A stretch of DNA of 64,000 nucleotides from JAWLHK01 sp041690355 [NCBI: bacterium] (GTDB lineage: Bacteria > J088 > JAWLBW01). Shown in pieces: positions 51,598-59,846 of the stretch. Below the pieces are notes generated by a model. It did no database searches, was not told the DNA's origin, and saw only the letters and a list, made by a program, of their open reading frames with translations. The translations under genes and the position numbers were made by a program. The stretch's first letter is position 1, and the number at the start of each line of letters is the position of its first letter. The DNA lies in NCBI GenBank assembly GCA_041690355.1, contig JAWLHK010000009.1, positions 108,108 to 172,107 on the forward strand, read 5' to 3'.

Positions 51598-52847
51598 CAG
51601 AACAGCTCCATGTTCTGCACGATCTCCATCAGCCGCTCGGCGTCTTCACGGCTCAGGTAGTTGCGCATCTCAAAGAGTATAAAGTATAGCAGTTCATTGA
51701 ACGCTTTGATGGCCAGAGCCACCTTATCGTCACGCTCGATATATTGCAGATTGCCGAGCACGATGTCGATCGGAAGCGACCCGTCGAGCTCGAAACGGAC
51801 GCTGTCGAAGACCTCGGCGATCTCCGTCGGCATGTTGTCGAAAAAGGAATTCAGGCGCGCGCGCACGTCGACCCCCTGCACCTTGGCCTGCAGGATGGAG
51901 AAGACGTCCATGAAGATACTGTTGAAGTCGCTGACCGTCGTTTCGAGACGGTTCTGATTCGTGCGCGAGGCGGGCCGCTCGGCATGATGCTCGATGGAGA
52001 CGAGCCCCTGCCGCGCCAGGTGAAACAGGATGCGCAGGGTCTGCAGCTCGTCGCCGCCGAAGTTGTCGACGAGCTCGGCCATGCTGAGCCCGCCGGTGAT
52101 GCCGGCGAACAGCTTGCGCTCTTCGGAGTTCATCTCGAGATTGTTCGCCCGGCCGGTGAACCGCGGGAACAGCGAGTGCCAGGAGAGCGCCCGGTCGCGC
52201 ACCCCCAGGCGGTGCTTGAGCCCCTCGACGAGCACCGGGCGCATGGCCAGATTGAGCACGACCACGCCCGGCTGGTGCTCGACCTGGGCCTCGAAGAAGT
52301 TGAAGTTGCCTTCGTGCTCGCCGAACAGACCGAAGAGGATGTCGAGCGTCTGCTGGCGCACGCCGTCGAAGAGCTCCTTGGGGGTGATGACGCCGCTTTC
52401 AACCAGCCGCTTGCCGATGAGCCGCTCTTCGTCGCCGTCGACGGCGGCCTCTTCGAGCTCGGCGACGGTCACCTTGCCCATGCGCAGGAGGGTTTCACCC
52501 AGACGGTCTTCGGGACGCGAGCTGCGGGCGAACACCGGGTCGCCGTTCTGCAGATAGACGACCTTGTGCACCCCTTCGGGCAGGTCGAACGAAAGCAGGC
52601 CGGTCTGGTGATTGTCGAAAAGAAGTTGCAGAAGGTCGGGAACGGCGAAGCGCGCCAGATCGCCCCACAGGCGCACGATCTGCCGGTCGCCCGGCTTCTC
52701 GTCGCGCCGCCGCCGTTTCAGGATGAGCAGCTCCGACCCCGAGAACGAGAGCGAGAAGTACTCGGCCTGAGAATCGAAATTCTCGGGGAGCAGATGCTCG
52801 GGAATGCGGATGAGAAGTCCGTCCTGTTTCGGTTCCGCCTGCGACAC
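51597..52847 (-). CDS. DUF4388 domain protein, copy 2
   Basis: A 416-residue paralogue of the neighbouring protein. The DUF4388 segment is VPDLLQLLFDNHQTGLLSFDL with VVYLQNGDPVFARSS, followed by RMGKVTVAELEEAAVDGDE. The C-terminal half shares a helical arrangement (TVSDFNSIFMDVFSIL, ALAIKAFNELLYF) with copy 1. GTG 52847, with AAGGGGGG upstream, is the favoured start; a TTG at 52913 within the stop of the nuclease gene would add 22 residues. Presumably both proteins work in one process. Confidence 0.83.
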   Translation of the reverse strand: MSQAEPKQDGLLIRIPEHLLPENFDSQAEYFSLSFSGSELLILKRRRRDEKPGDRQIVRLWGDLARFAVPDLLQLLFDNHQTGLLSFDLPEGVHKVVYLQNGDPVFARSSRPEDRLGETLLRMGKVTVAELEEAAVDGDEERLIGKRLVESGVITPKELFDGVRQQTLDILFGLFGEHEGNFNFFEAQVEHQPGVVVLNLAMRPVLVEGLKHRLGVRDRALSWHSLFPRFTGRANNLEMNSEERKLFAGITGGLSMAELVDNFGGDELQTLRILFHLARQGLVSIEHHAERPASRTNQNRLETTVSDFNSIFMDVFSILQAKVQGVDVRARLNSFFDNMPTEIAEVFDSVRFELDGSLPIDIVLGNLQYIERDDKVALAIKAFNELLYFILFEMRNYLSREDAERLMEIVQNMELF

Positions 52848-52909
52848 GCGCCCCCCTTGAATTCCGCTTGCGGGAAGGGTTTTCAGCTTAGTGGACCCCG
52901 CGTCAAAAG

Positions 52910-53953
52910 TCAATCGGCCGAGCGTTCCCGCTCACCCCCGGCGCCCGCGACACCGAGCGCGTCGGCCTCGGGTTCGGGACTGCGCCAGACCTTCTTGTAG
53001 AGAAACCGGTTGTACATCTTGTGGTAAGCCGTCCAATCGCCTTCGGCGTCGCGGTCGCGCTCCATGGCTGCCGAGAAGGAGTTCATGCGGGCGTCGAGAT
53101 CGTCGAGGGCGTGCACGATGAGCGCCTCGAGGGTCTTGGGGCGGCGCGGGCTGCCGTATTCCAGTTCCCCGTGGTGCGAGACGATGAGGTGATTGACGAG
53201 CAGCCGCAGCTCTTCGGGAAAACCCGGGATGCGCGCCGCCCGCTCGTTCACCATCTCGACTCCCATGACGATGTGCCCGACCAGCTTGCCCGCCGTCGTG
53301 TAGTCGAAGCTGCGCCGGTAGGTGAGCTCGAAGATCTTGCCGATGTCATGCAGGAAGATGCCCGTCAGCACCAGATCGGCGTTCACCGCATACCCCTCGG
53401 CCTGATAGTGCGCGACCGTAACGCGCGCCAGCTTCATCGCCGAGAGCGTGTGCTCGAGCAGGCCGCCGATGAAGGCGTGGTGCATGGTGCGCGCGGCCGG
53501 CGCCCGGCGGATGCGCCAGCCCAGGTCCGGATCATCGAGAAAGGCGGTGAGCAGGCCGCGCAGCCAGGGGTCGCCCATCCCGAGAATGACTCCCCGGAGC
53601 TCGGCCTCCATGGCGGCGACGTCGCGCCGGGTCGCCGGCAGGTAATCGGCGGCGTCGATTTCGTCTTCGGCGCAACGCTCGATGGAGTGCAGGTGCAGCT
53701 GCAGCCGGCTCTGGTAGCTCTGGGCCCGGCCGCGCACGCGCACGAAATCGTCGCGATCGAAGCGCTTGTCGAACGCTTCGGCGTCGTCCCAGACCCGCGC
53801 CTCGATCTCGCCTGTGCGATCCATGAGCACGACGTTGAGATACGGCTTGCCGCTTTTTCCTGCATGCAAGGCCTTGAATTTCACGAGAAAAGTCCCCTCG
53901 ACCCGGTCGGCGTCGCGGATTTCGCTGATGAACAGATTGCGGTCCTCGGCCAT
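52910..53953 (-). CDS. YhaM-type 3'-5' exoribonuclease (OB-fold plus HD domain)
   Basis: An exonuclease of 347 residues. The N-terminal OB-fold (about 10-95) has the KSGKPYLNVVLMDRTGEIEARVW nucleic-acid-binding pattern. The HD phosphohydrolase domain has HHAFIGGLLEHTL, IFLHDIGKI and VSHHGELEYGSPRRPKTLEA. This is the YhaM or CBF1 family architecture. AAGGAGG lies about five bases before the ATG at 53953. It is first in a directon with two DUF4388 proteins, pyrF and rlmB. Confidence 0.92.
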   Translation of the reverse strand: MAEDRNLFISEIRDADRVEGTFLVKFKALHAGKSGKPYLNVVLMDRTGEIEARVWDDAEAFDKRFDRDDFVRVRGRAQSYQSRLQLHLHSIERCAEDEIDAADYLPATRRDVAAMEAELRGVILGMGDPWLRGLLTAFLDDPDLGWRIRRAPAARTMHHAFIGGLLEHTLSAMKLARVTVAHYQAEGYAVNADLVLTGIFLHDIGKIFELTYRRSFDYTTAGKLVGHIVMGVEMVNERAARIPGFPEELRLLVNHLIVSHHGELEYGSPRRPKTLEALIVHALDDLDARMNSFSAAMERDRDAEGDWTAYHKMYNRFLYKKVWRSPEPEADALGVAGAGGERERSAD

Positions 53954-54085
53954 CCGGGCCTCCTTACGATGGGAACGGTGGGTAATCTGGAACGGCAGGC
54001 AAACCTACAGTATATCAAGACGGGGCTGGAGGGAACCGGGGTGTTTCGGAGACAATGTCGGTTTCAGCTCCGACACGCCGTACCG

Positions 54086-54895
54086 ATGCTGCTTCTCACC
54101 AAACTTCTGCTCGCCCCCACGCTGGTTGCCCTGGCGAGCCTGGCCGGGCGTCGCTGGGGGCCCACGGTCGGGGGGTGGCTCGCGGGGTTTCCCATCGTCG
54201 CCGGTCCGGTGCTCTTTTTCTACACCTGGGAGCAGGGCCCGGCCTTCGCCGCCCGCGCCGCCCTAAGCACCCTCACGGGGCTCGGCTCGCTCACCCTGTT
54301 CGCCCTCGCCTACGCCCGGGCCGCGCGCACCCGGCCATGGCCCTTCGCGCTCGCCGCCGGCTGGAGCGCCTTCGCCCTCGGGACGCTGCTGCTGCGCCCG
54401 TTCGACCCCACCCTATCCGTGGCGGCGGGCTTCGGCGCGCTCAGTCTGGCAGGGGGTCTGCTGCTGCTCCCCCGCGGGGGAGACCAGGCGGCGTCGACCC
54501 CGCCCGGCCGGTGGGATCTGCCCCTGCGCATGGGGGCGACGGCCGCCATCGTGCTCACCCTCACCGCGCTCGCCGAGGCGCTCGGGCCGGCCCTGAGCGG
54601 ACTGCTCACCCCGTTTCCCGTCGCCACGACCGTGCTCGTCGTCTTTACCCACCGGAGCCAGGGAGCGGCCGGCGCCCTGAAAATCCTGCGGGGGCTGCTG
54701 GGCGCGCTCTACGGGTTCATCGGCTTTCTCACGGTGCTTGCCGCAGGGCTCGAGCGCTGGGGGGCCGCCCCGACCTTTGTCGGAGCCCTGGCCCTCGCCG
54801 GCCTTATCCACCTGTTTTCCCTACGATTTTTGCGGAACAAATCCGACCCGGCCGGAGCGGACCGGACAGGCGGCGCTCAGGGTTTGACAAGCTGA
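54086..54895 (+). CDS. Hypothetical multi-pass membrane protein
   Basis: A 269-residue protein with eight or so hydrophobic helices separated by short Arg- and Pro-rich loops. It starts MLLLTKLLLAPTLVALASLAG. A pseudo-repeat is suggested by two similar glycine-rich segments, GGWLAGFPIVAGPVLFF (about 30-46) and LSGLLTPFPVATTVLVVF (about 172-190). No family is recognised. An 8-base-loop inverted repeat with TGTCGG/CCGACA arms lies at 54053-54072, just upstream. Confidence 0.7.
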   Translation: MLLLTKLLLAPTLVALASLAGRRWGPTVGGWLAGFPIVAGPVLFFYTWEQGPAFAARAALSTLTGLGSLTLFALAYARAARTRPWPFALAAGWSAFALGTLLLRPFDPTLSVAAGFGALSLAGGLLLLPRGGDQAASTPPGRWDLPLRMGATAAIVLTLTALAEALGPALSGLLTPFPVATTVLVVFTHRSQGAAGALKILRGLLGALYGFIGFLTVLAAGLERWGAAPTFVGALALAGLIHLFSLRFLRNKSDPAGADRTGGAQGLTS

Positions 54896-54913
54896 AATGG
54901 AGCTTGATAGAAT
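54884..54913 (+). promoter_or_regulatory. sigma70 promoter of dksA
   Basis: TTGACA (54884-54889), 18 bases, TAGAAT (54908-54913): perfect -35 and five of six at -10. It overlaps the 3' end of the upstream membrane protein gene and precedes dksA by 46 bases. Confidence 0.85.
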
Positions 54914-54959
54914 TCCGCACTTCCGGGGGATTTCTTCCGGAACCGGCCAAAGGTAGGTT

Positions 54960-55325
54960 ATGCCGAGAACACCGGAACAGCTCGAAGAATACCGTCAGCT
55001 ACTGAACCAGCACCTGCAGGAGCTTCTCGACGAGGCCAAGGTGACCGTCGAAGGCATGCACGAGGCCGTGCGCGACACCTTCGCCGACCCGACCGACCGG
55101 GCCTCGCTCGAAACCAGCCGCAACAACACCCTGCGGATGAAGGATCGCGAGCGCAAGCTCATCAGCAAGGTTCAGGACGCCATCCAGCGCCTCGACGAGG
55201 GTGAATTCGGCGTCTGCGAAGAGTGCGGCGAAGAAATCGGCGAAGAACGCCTGCGGGCCCGCCCCGTGACCACGTTGTGCATTGAATGCAAGGAAGAGCA
55301 GGAACAGCGGGAAAAGCGGTTATAA
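54960..55325 (+). CDS. dksA: DksA/TraR-family transcription regulator
   Basis: A 121-residue RNA polymerase secondary-channel factor. The coiled-coil N-terminal part (LEEYRQLLNQHLQELLDEA) precedes a C-terminal C-x2-C-x17-C-x2-C zinc finger (CEEC and CIEC). DksA with ppGpp adjusts rRNA and amino-acid gene transcription in stringent control. It is shorter than the 151-residue E. coli DksA, as in many deltaproteobacteria. A strong sigma70 promoter lies upstream. Confidence 0.92.
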   Translation: MPRTPEQLEEYRQLLNQHLQELLDEAKVTVEGMHEAVRDTFADPTDRASLETSRNNTLRMKDRERKLISKVQDAIQRLDEGEFGVCEECGEEIGEERLRARPVTTLCIECKEEQEQREKRL

Positions 55326-55346
55326 TGTAACGTTCCGCTGCTCACC

Positions 55347-56441
55347 ATGCTCCGCTCGCTTTTCGACACACTTCTCGGTTCCCGCCTCCGCGACGATTTT
55401 CAGCGCCAGGGCCAGTCCCGCGCGCAGCTGCTCATGCTGCACGAAATCGGCAAGGCCATGGAGGGGTCGTTCGAGAGCGTCGAGCGCACGCTGCAGCTCA
55501 TCGCCGAGGCCGTCACCGTCATTCTCCAGGTCGAGCGCAGTTTCGTCTTCCTGGTCGAGCCCGACACCGGCGATCTCGTGGCCAAGGCCGGCAGCGGCCT
55601 CGTGACCCAGAATTACATCGAAAAAATGCGCATCCCCAAAGGCAAGGGGATACTCGGCAAGGTCGTCGAAACCGGCGAGCCGGCGCACGTGCCCGACGCG
55701 CGCACCGACCCGCGCGCCCTCTCCGACATCATTCAGGAGCTGGGCGTGCGCAACATGCTGCTCGCGCCCCTGCGCATGGGCAACCGCGTGCTCGGCGTCA
55801 TCCTGGCCGACAGCCGCCTGTCGGGCGAGCGGTTCACCGACGACGACATCCAGCTGCTCGGCGTGCTGGGGAGTCTCGCCGCCGTGACCGAAGAGAACGC
55901 GGCCCTCATCGCCCGTCTCAAGGTCAAGTCGAGCCGCCTCGCGGCCCTGCTCGAGGTAGGCCAGGCGCTGAATTCGACCTTCGACCTGAAGGACATCCTT
56001 CAGCTCATCCTCGACAAGGCCATTTCACTGACCAGCGCCGCCGGGGGCAGCGTGATCCTCGTCGATGCGGCGGGGGAGCGGCTCGACATTCTTGCCGCCC
56101 AGGGGCTCTCGCAAACGACCGTCGAAAGCCTTAAACTGGAAATCGGGCAGGGAATCACCGGTTGGGTGGCTCGCGAAAAAAGGCCCCTTCTGGTGCGCGA
56201 CGTCCGGCTCGACGCCCGCTACGTACAGGCCAACGAGGATGTGCGCAGCGAACTGGCCGTGCCGATGCTCGACGCCCAGGAGGTCATCGGCGTCATCAAC
56301 GTCGACGCGCATGCGGTCAATGCGTTCGGCGAAGACGATGAGGCGCTGCTCGGCACCTTCGCCGGCATGGCATCGGTTGCCATCCGCAACGCCCGGCTTT
56401 TCGCCAGTCTCCGCGCCAGTTCGGCCTCCGAAAGGAAGTAA
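55347..56441 (+). CDS. Protein with two GAF domains
   Basis: A cytoplasmic protein of 364 residues, made of two GAF sensor domains (about 30-170 and 205-350) with no output domain. The first has LLAPLRMGNRVLGVILADS and the second SELAVPMLDAQEVIGVINVD, both typical of GAF strands. Such domains bind cyclic nucleotides, haem or small molecules. TATAAT at 55321-55326 could be a -10 box inside the end of dksA, but no -35 is visible. galU starts five bases after it. Confidence 0.9.
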   Translation: MLRSLFDTLLGSRLRDDFQRQGQSRAQLLMLHEIGKAMEGSFESVERTLQLIAEAVTVILQVERSFVFLVEPDTGDLVAKAGSGLVTQNYIEKMRIPKGKGILGKVVETGEPAHVPDARTDPRALSDIIQELGVRNMLLAPLRMGNRVLGVILADSRLSGERFTDDDIQLLGVLGSLAAVTEENAALIARLKVKSSRLAALLEVGQALNSTFDLKDILQLILDKAISLTSAAGGSVILVDAAGERLDILAAQGLSQTTVESLKLEIGQGITGWVAREKRPLLVRDVRLDARYVQANEDVRSELAVPMLDAQEVIGVINVDAHAVNAFGEDDEALLGTFAGMASVAIRNARLFASLRASSASERK

Positions 56442-56446
56442 CGCGC

Positions 56447-57346
56447 ATGAAGCAACGGGTCCGTAAGGCCGTCATACCCGCGGCCGGGATGGGTACACGA
56501 TTTCTGCCGGCGACCAAGGCCATTCCCAAAGAAATGCTGCCGATCGTCGACAAGCCCACGATTCAATACATCGTCGAAGAAGCGGTCGCCTCGGGTATCG
56601 AAGACATCATTCTCATCACCGGCCGGGGCAAGGGCGAAATCGAAGATCACTTCGACTACGCCTACGAACTCGAAGATACGCTCGAGCAGAAGGGCAAGAG
56701 CGATCTGCTCAAGCTTTCTTACCAGGCGGCCGAAATGGTGCGCCTCATCTCCGTGCGCCAGAAGCGCCCCCTCGGTCTGGGTCACGCCGTACTCTGCGCC
56801 CGCGAGGTCGTGGGCGACGAGCCCTTCATGGTGCTGCTGGGCGACGACATCATCCGCGCGCCCAGGCCGGTCACGCAGCAGATGGTCGAGCGCTTCAACC
56901 AGACGGGCATCCCCATGGTGGCCGTCATGGAAGTGCCCCCCCAGGACGTCAACCTCTACGGCATCGTCGCCGGACGCGACATCGGCGGGCGGGCCCTCGA
57001 CATCGATACGATGGTCGAGAAGCCGCGGCGCGGCGAAGAGCCGGCCCGCAACGCCATCATCGGCCGCTATCTGCTCACGCCCGATGTCTTCGAGTATATC
57101 GAACGCACCAGGCCGGGGAGCGGCGGCGAGATTCAGCTCACCGACGCGCTCGACGCCCTGCGCCGCTCGCGCGGCCTGCACGGCTACTTCTTCGAAGGCG
57201 ACCGCTACGACGCCGGCGAGAAGTTCGGCTACCTGAAAGCCAACATCGAATACGCCCTCGAGCGCCCTGAACTGCGCGACAAACTCCTCGCCTATCTGCG
57301 CGAACGCGTCGCCGACGGCGCCCCCACCCAGAATTCTCCGTCATGA
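56447..57346 (+). CDS. galU: UTP-glucose-1-phosphate uridylyltransferase
   Basis: Makes UDP-glucose from UTP and glucose-1-phosphate. The nucleotidyltransferase signature KAVIPAAGMGTRFLPATKAIPKEML starts the protein, and VVGDEPFMVLLGDDII holds the metal-binding Asp. VEKPRRGEEP and the C-terminal FEGDRYDAGEKFGYL are typical of GalU. At 299 residues it is standard. Its stop overlaps the next gene's ATG. Confidence 0.95.
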   Translation: MKQRVRKAVIPAAGMGTRFLPATKAIPKEMLPIVDKPTIQYIVEEAVASGIEDIILITGRGKGEIEDHFDYAYELEDTLEQKGKSDLLKLSYQAAEMVRLISVRQKRPLGLGHAVLCAREVVGDEPFMVLLGDDIIRAPRPVTQQMVERFNQTGIPMVAVMEVPPQDVNLYGIVAGRDIGGRALDIDTMVEKPRRGEEPARNAIIGRYLLTPDVFEYIERTRPGSGGEIQLTDALDALRRSRGLHGYFFEGDRYDAGEKFGYLKANIEYALERPELRDKLLAYLRERVADGAPTQNSPS

Positions 57347-57933
57347 TACGCATTTTTCTTCCCCTTCTTCTCCTGCTGCTCGCCGCGTCCCCCGCCCATG
57401 CCTGGGTACCGCCCACCGAGACCATCGTCGAGAAGTGGGCCGCGGCCTACGAGGGAACGGATCACGCCGTCATCGAGGGCACCTGGCGCCAGGGGGCGGT
57501 GGCAACCCCGTTTCGTGTCGACGTGCAGGACGGGCGCATCGCCCTGCGCGAAAACGGCCGCCCGAGCACCGACGCGACCAGCGTCACGGTGTGGAACCTG
57601 ATGCTGCGCCCCCGCAGCACCCTTGAAGCATGGGTCAAGCTCGGCGCGCTCGATGCGGCCCAGACCGGCCTTGCCCGGCGTGACGGCCGCATCGCCTGGA
57701 CCGTGGGCGCCAAGGGAGAAAAACAGGCGGGCCCGCAGATCTGGATCGACCGGCAATGGCACACGCCCATGCGGGCCGTGCTCCCGCCCGCTCCGGGCCG
57801 CGCAGACGTCATCGAGTTTCTCGGCTATGCCCAGAGCGAGACGCGCATCTTCCCCACCGAGGTACGAGCCGACTTCGGCGGCGAGAACCGGCGCGTCTAC
57901 ACGATTGAAGCCGTCCGTTTCGAGAAGCGCTGA
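57343..57933 (+). CDS. Hypothetical secreted protein
   Basis: A 196-residue protein with a clear signal peptide, MIRIFLPLLLLLLAASPAHA, cut before WVPP. The rest is a beta-rich globular domain with VEKWAAAYEG, WRQGAVATPFRV and RVDVQDGRIALRENGRP. It overlaps the galU stop (ATGA), so it is co-translated with galU. I do not recognise the family. It may function in the periplasm, perhaps with the polysaccharide pathway fed by GalU, but that is a guess. Confidence 0.8.
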   Translation: MIRIFLPLLLLLLAASPAHAWVPPTETIVEKWAAAYEGTDHAVIEGTWRQGAVATPFRVDVQDGRIALRENGRPSTDATSVTVWNLMLRPRSTLEAWVKLGALDAAQTGLARRDGRIAWTVGAKGEKQAGPQIWIDRQWHTPMRAVLPPAPGRADVIEFLGYAQSETRIFPTEVRADFGGENRRVYTIEAVRFEKR

Positions 57934-58066
57934 GCGCGCTCTGCTCCGCCTTGCTACCCGTATGCCTGCCTGATTCGCAAGCGCCCTTCGCGCCGCCGCC
58001 GCGGCTGTTTCTGCTACACTGAACGTTTCTCTCGCCGCGCGGCTGCGCGGCCTCGCGAGGTACGTC

Positions 58067-59827
58067 ATCACCACGGGCAGCTTCATCCGCCGCTACCTGC
58101 TGAAATACCGGCGGGCGTTTGCGCTCGGCGCGCTGCTCATCGTCATCACCAGCGCCGCCTCGCTCTCGATACCCTGGCTGCTCAAACTCAGCATCGAGGC
58201 CCTGTCGCACCTGGACGAGACCGGCATGGGCCCGATCGTCGGCTACGCCCTGTTGCTCACCCTGGCGGCGGCGGTGCAGATGGTCATCCGCATCGTCTCG
58301 CGACTCGTGCTCTTCGGCGCCGGCCGCGATATCGAATACGACATCCGCAACGAGTTGCTCGCGCATCTGCAGACCCTGCCGCCGAGCTACTACGCCGAGC
58401 AGTCGACCGGCGACATCATCTCGCGGGCGAGCAATGACATCGGCAACATCCGCCTGCTTTACGGGCCGGCCGTGCTCAATGTCGTGAACACCGGCTTCAC
58501 GCTCGTCAGCGCCCTCGTCATGATGCTGATCATCGACGTGCGCCTGACCCTGCTCGCCCTGCTGCCGCTCCCGTTCACGATTCTCGTCATCCGTAAGATT
58601 GCGGGCACGATGTCGAAGATGTTCTTCGAGGTGCAGCGCCACCTCGGGGTGTTGAGCGGTCAGATTCAGGAAGTCTTCAGCGGCATCGCGGTCGTCAAGT
58701 CGTTCGCGCGCGAAGACTGGGCCCGCGCGAGCATGGCGCGGCTCAACCAGGACAACTTCCGCCGCAACGTCGACCTCGCCAAGAGCCGCGGCCTCATGCT
58801 CCCCATGATGGGGGCCGTGGGCGGCCTGGGCACCTTCGTCATTCTCCTCTTCGGCGGCTACGCGGTCATCGACGGGCGCATCAGCCTCGGCGACTTCGTC
58901 GCCTTCAACAGCTATCTGGCCATGCTGGTCTGGCCCATGCTCGCCCTGGGCTGGGTCTACACGATGCTCCAGCGCGGCATCGCCGCCGCCGCCCGCGTGC
59001 GCCAGGTGCTCGAGATTCAACCGGCCATCCAGGTCGTCGAGCCCTGCGTGCAACTCCCGACGGGCAACGGCGCCATCCGCTTCGGCGACGTACGCAGCGT
59101 GCACAAGGTGCGCGATGGCGAGCCGCGCGTGGCCCTCGACGACGTGACCCTCGACATCCCCGCGCAGGGCTTCATCGGCCTGACCGGACCCGTCGGCTCG
59201 GGCAAGACGACGCTGCTGCGCCTGCTGCTCCGGCTCCAGGATTTCGACCGGGGGAGCGTGCAGATCGACGGCGTCGACATCCGCCATATCCCCCTGGCCG
59301 AGCTGCGGGGCGCCATAGGCTACGTGCCGCAGGAGCCGTATCTGTTTTCGGCCAGCATCGCCGAAAACATCGCCTTCGGCCGCCCCGGCCTCAGCCGCGA
59401 AGACATCGAGCGCTATGCGACCCTGGCGGGCCTCGCCAAGGACATTGCCTGGCTCCCCCGCGGCTACGACACGGTGGTGGGCGAACGCGGCGTCACCCTC
59501 TCGGGGGGACAGCGTCAGCGCGTAGCCCTGGCCCGCGCGCTCGCGCGCGAACCGCGCATCCTGCTGCTCGACGACGCCCTGTCGGCCGTCGACGCCGAGA
59601 CCGAAGAAGAGATTCTGGGGAGCCTGCAGGCCTTTCTCGTCCAGAGAACGAGCCTGGTGGCGACGCACCGTCTGGCGGGCATCCGGCGCGCGCAGCAGAT
59701 TGTCGTGCTCGACCACGGGCGCATCGTCGAGACCGGCACGCACGAAACGCTGCTCGCGGCCCGCGGGCTGTATCATCGGCTCTGCGCGCGCCAGCAGCTG
59801 ACCCGGCAGCTTGAAGAAACCCGATAA
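58067..59827 (+). CDS. ABC exporter half-transporter, subunit 1 (MdlA-like), apparent AUC start
   Basis: A fused TMD-NBD protein, about 586 residues. The N-terminal membrane domain begins SFIRRYLLKYRRAFALGALL. The NBD has Walker A GPVGSGKTT (373-381), signature LSGGQRQR (478-485) and Walker B LLLDD (499-503), where Asp replaces the catalytic Glu. Its homologous N-terminus lies upstream of the first ATG (58226), which would remove a membrane helix. No ATG, GTG or TTG is in frame before it. ATC at 58067, six bases after GAGG, fits best. It pairs with subunit 2 as an asymmetric heterodimer. Confidence 0.82.
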   Translation: MTTGSFIRRYLLKYRRAFALGALLIVITSAASLSIPWLLKLSIEALSHLDETGMGPIVGYALLLTLAAAVQMVIRIVSRLVLFGAGRDIEYDIRNELLAHLQTLPPSYYAEQSTGDIISRASNDIGNIRLLYGPAVLNVVNTGFTLVSALVMMLIIDVRLTLLALLPLPFTILVIRKIAGTMSKMFFEVQRHLGVLSGQIQEVFSGIAVVKSFAREDWARASMARLNQDNFRRNVDLAKSRGLMLPMMGAVGGLGTFVILLFGGYAVIDGRISLGDFVAFNSYLAMLVWPMLALGWVYTMLQRGIAAAARVRQVLEIQPAIQVVEPCVQLPTGNGAIRFGDVRSVHKVRDGEPRVALDDVTLDIPAQGFIGLTGPVGSGKTTLLRLLLRLQDFDRGSVQIDGVDIRHIPLAELRGAIGYVPQEPYLFSASIAENIAFGRPGLSREDIERYATLAGLAKDIAWLPRGYDTVVGERGVTLSGGQRQRVALARALAREPRILLLDDALSAVDAETEEEILGSLQAFLVQRTSLVATHRLAGIRRAQQIVVLDHGRIVETGTHETLLAARGLYHRLCARQQLTRQLEETR

Positions 59828-59846
59828 GGACCGCAGGGGAGACGAT

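Noticed and set aside
58226-59827. ABC exporter subunit 1 starting at ATG 58226
   Set aside because: The upstream in-frame sequence encodes a typical first transmembrane helix and a good ribosome-binding site precedes it. A start at 58226 would cut the conserved N-terminus.
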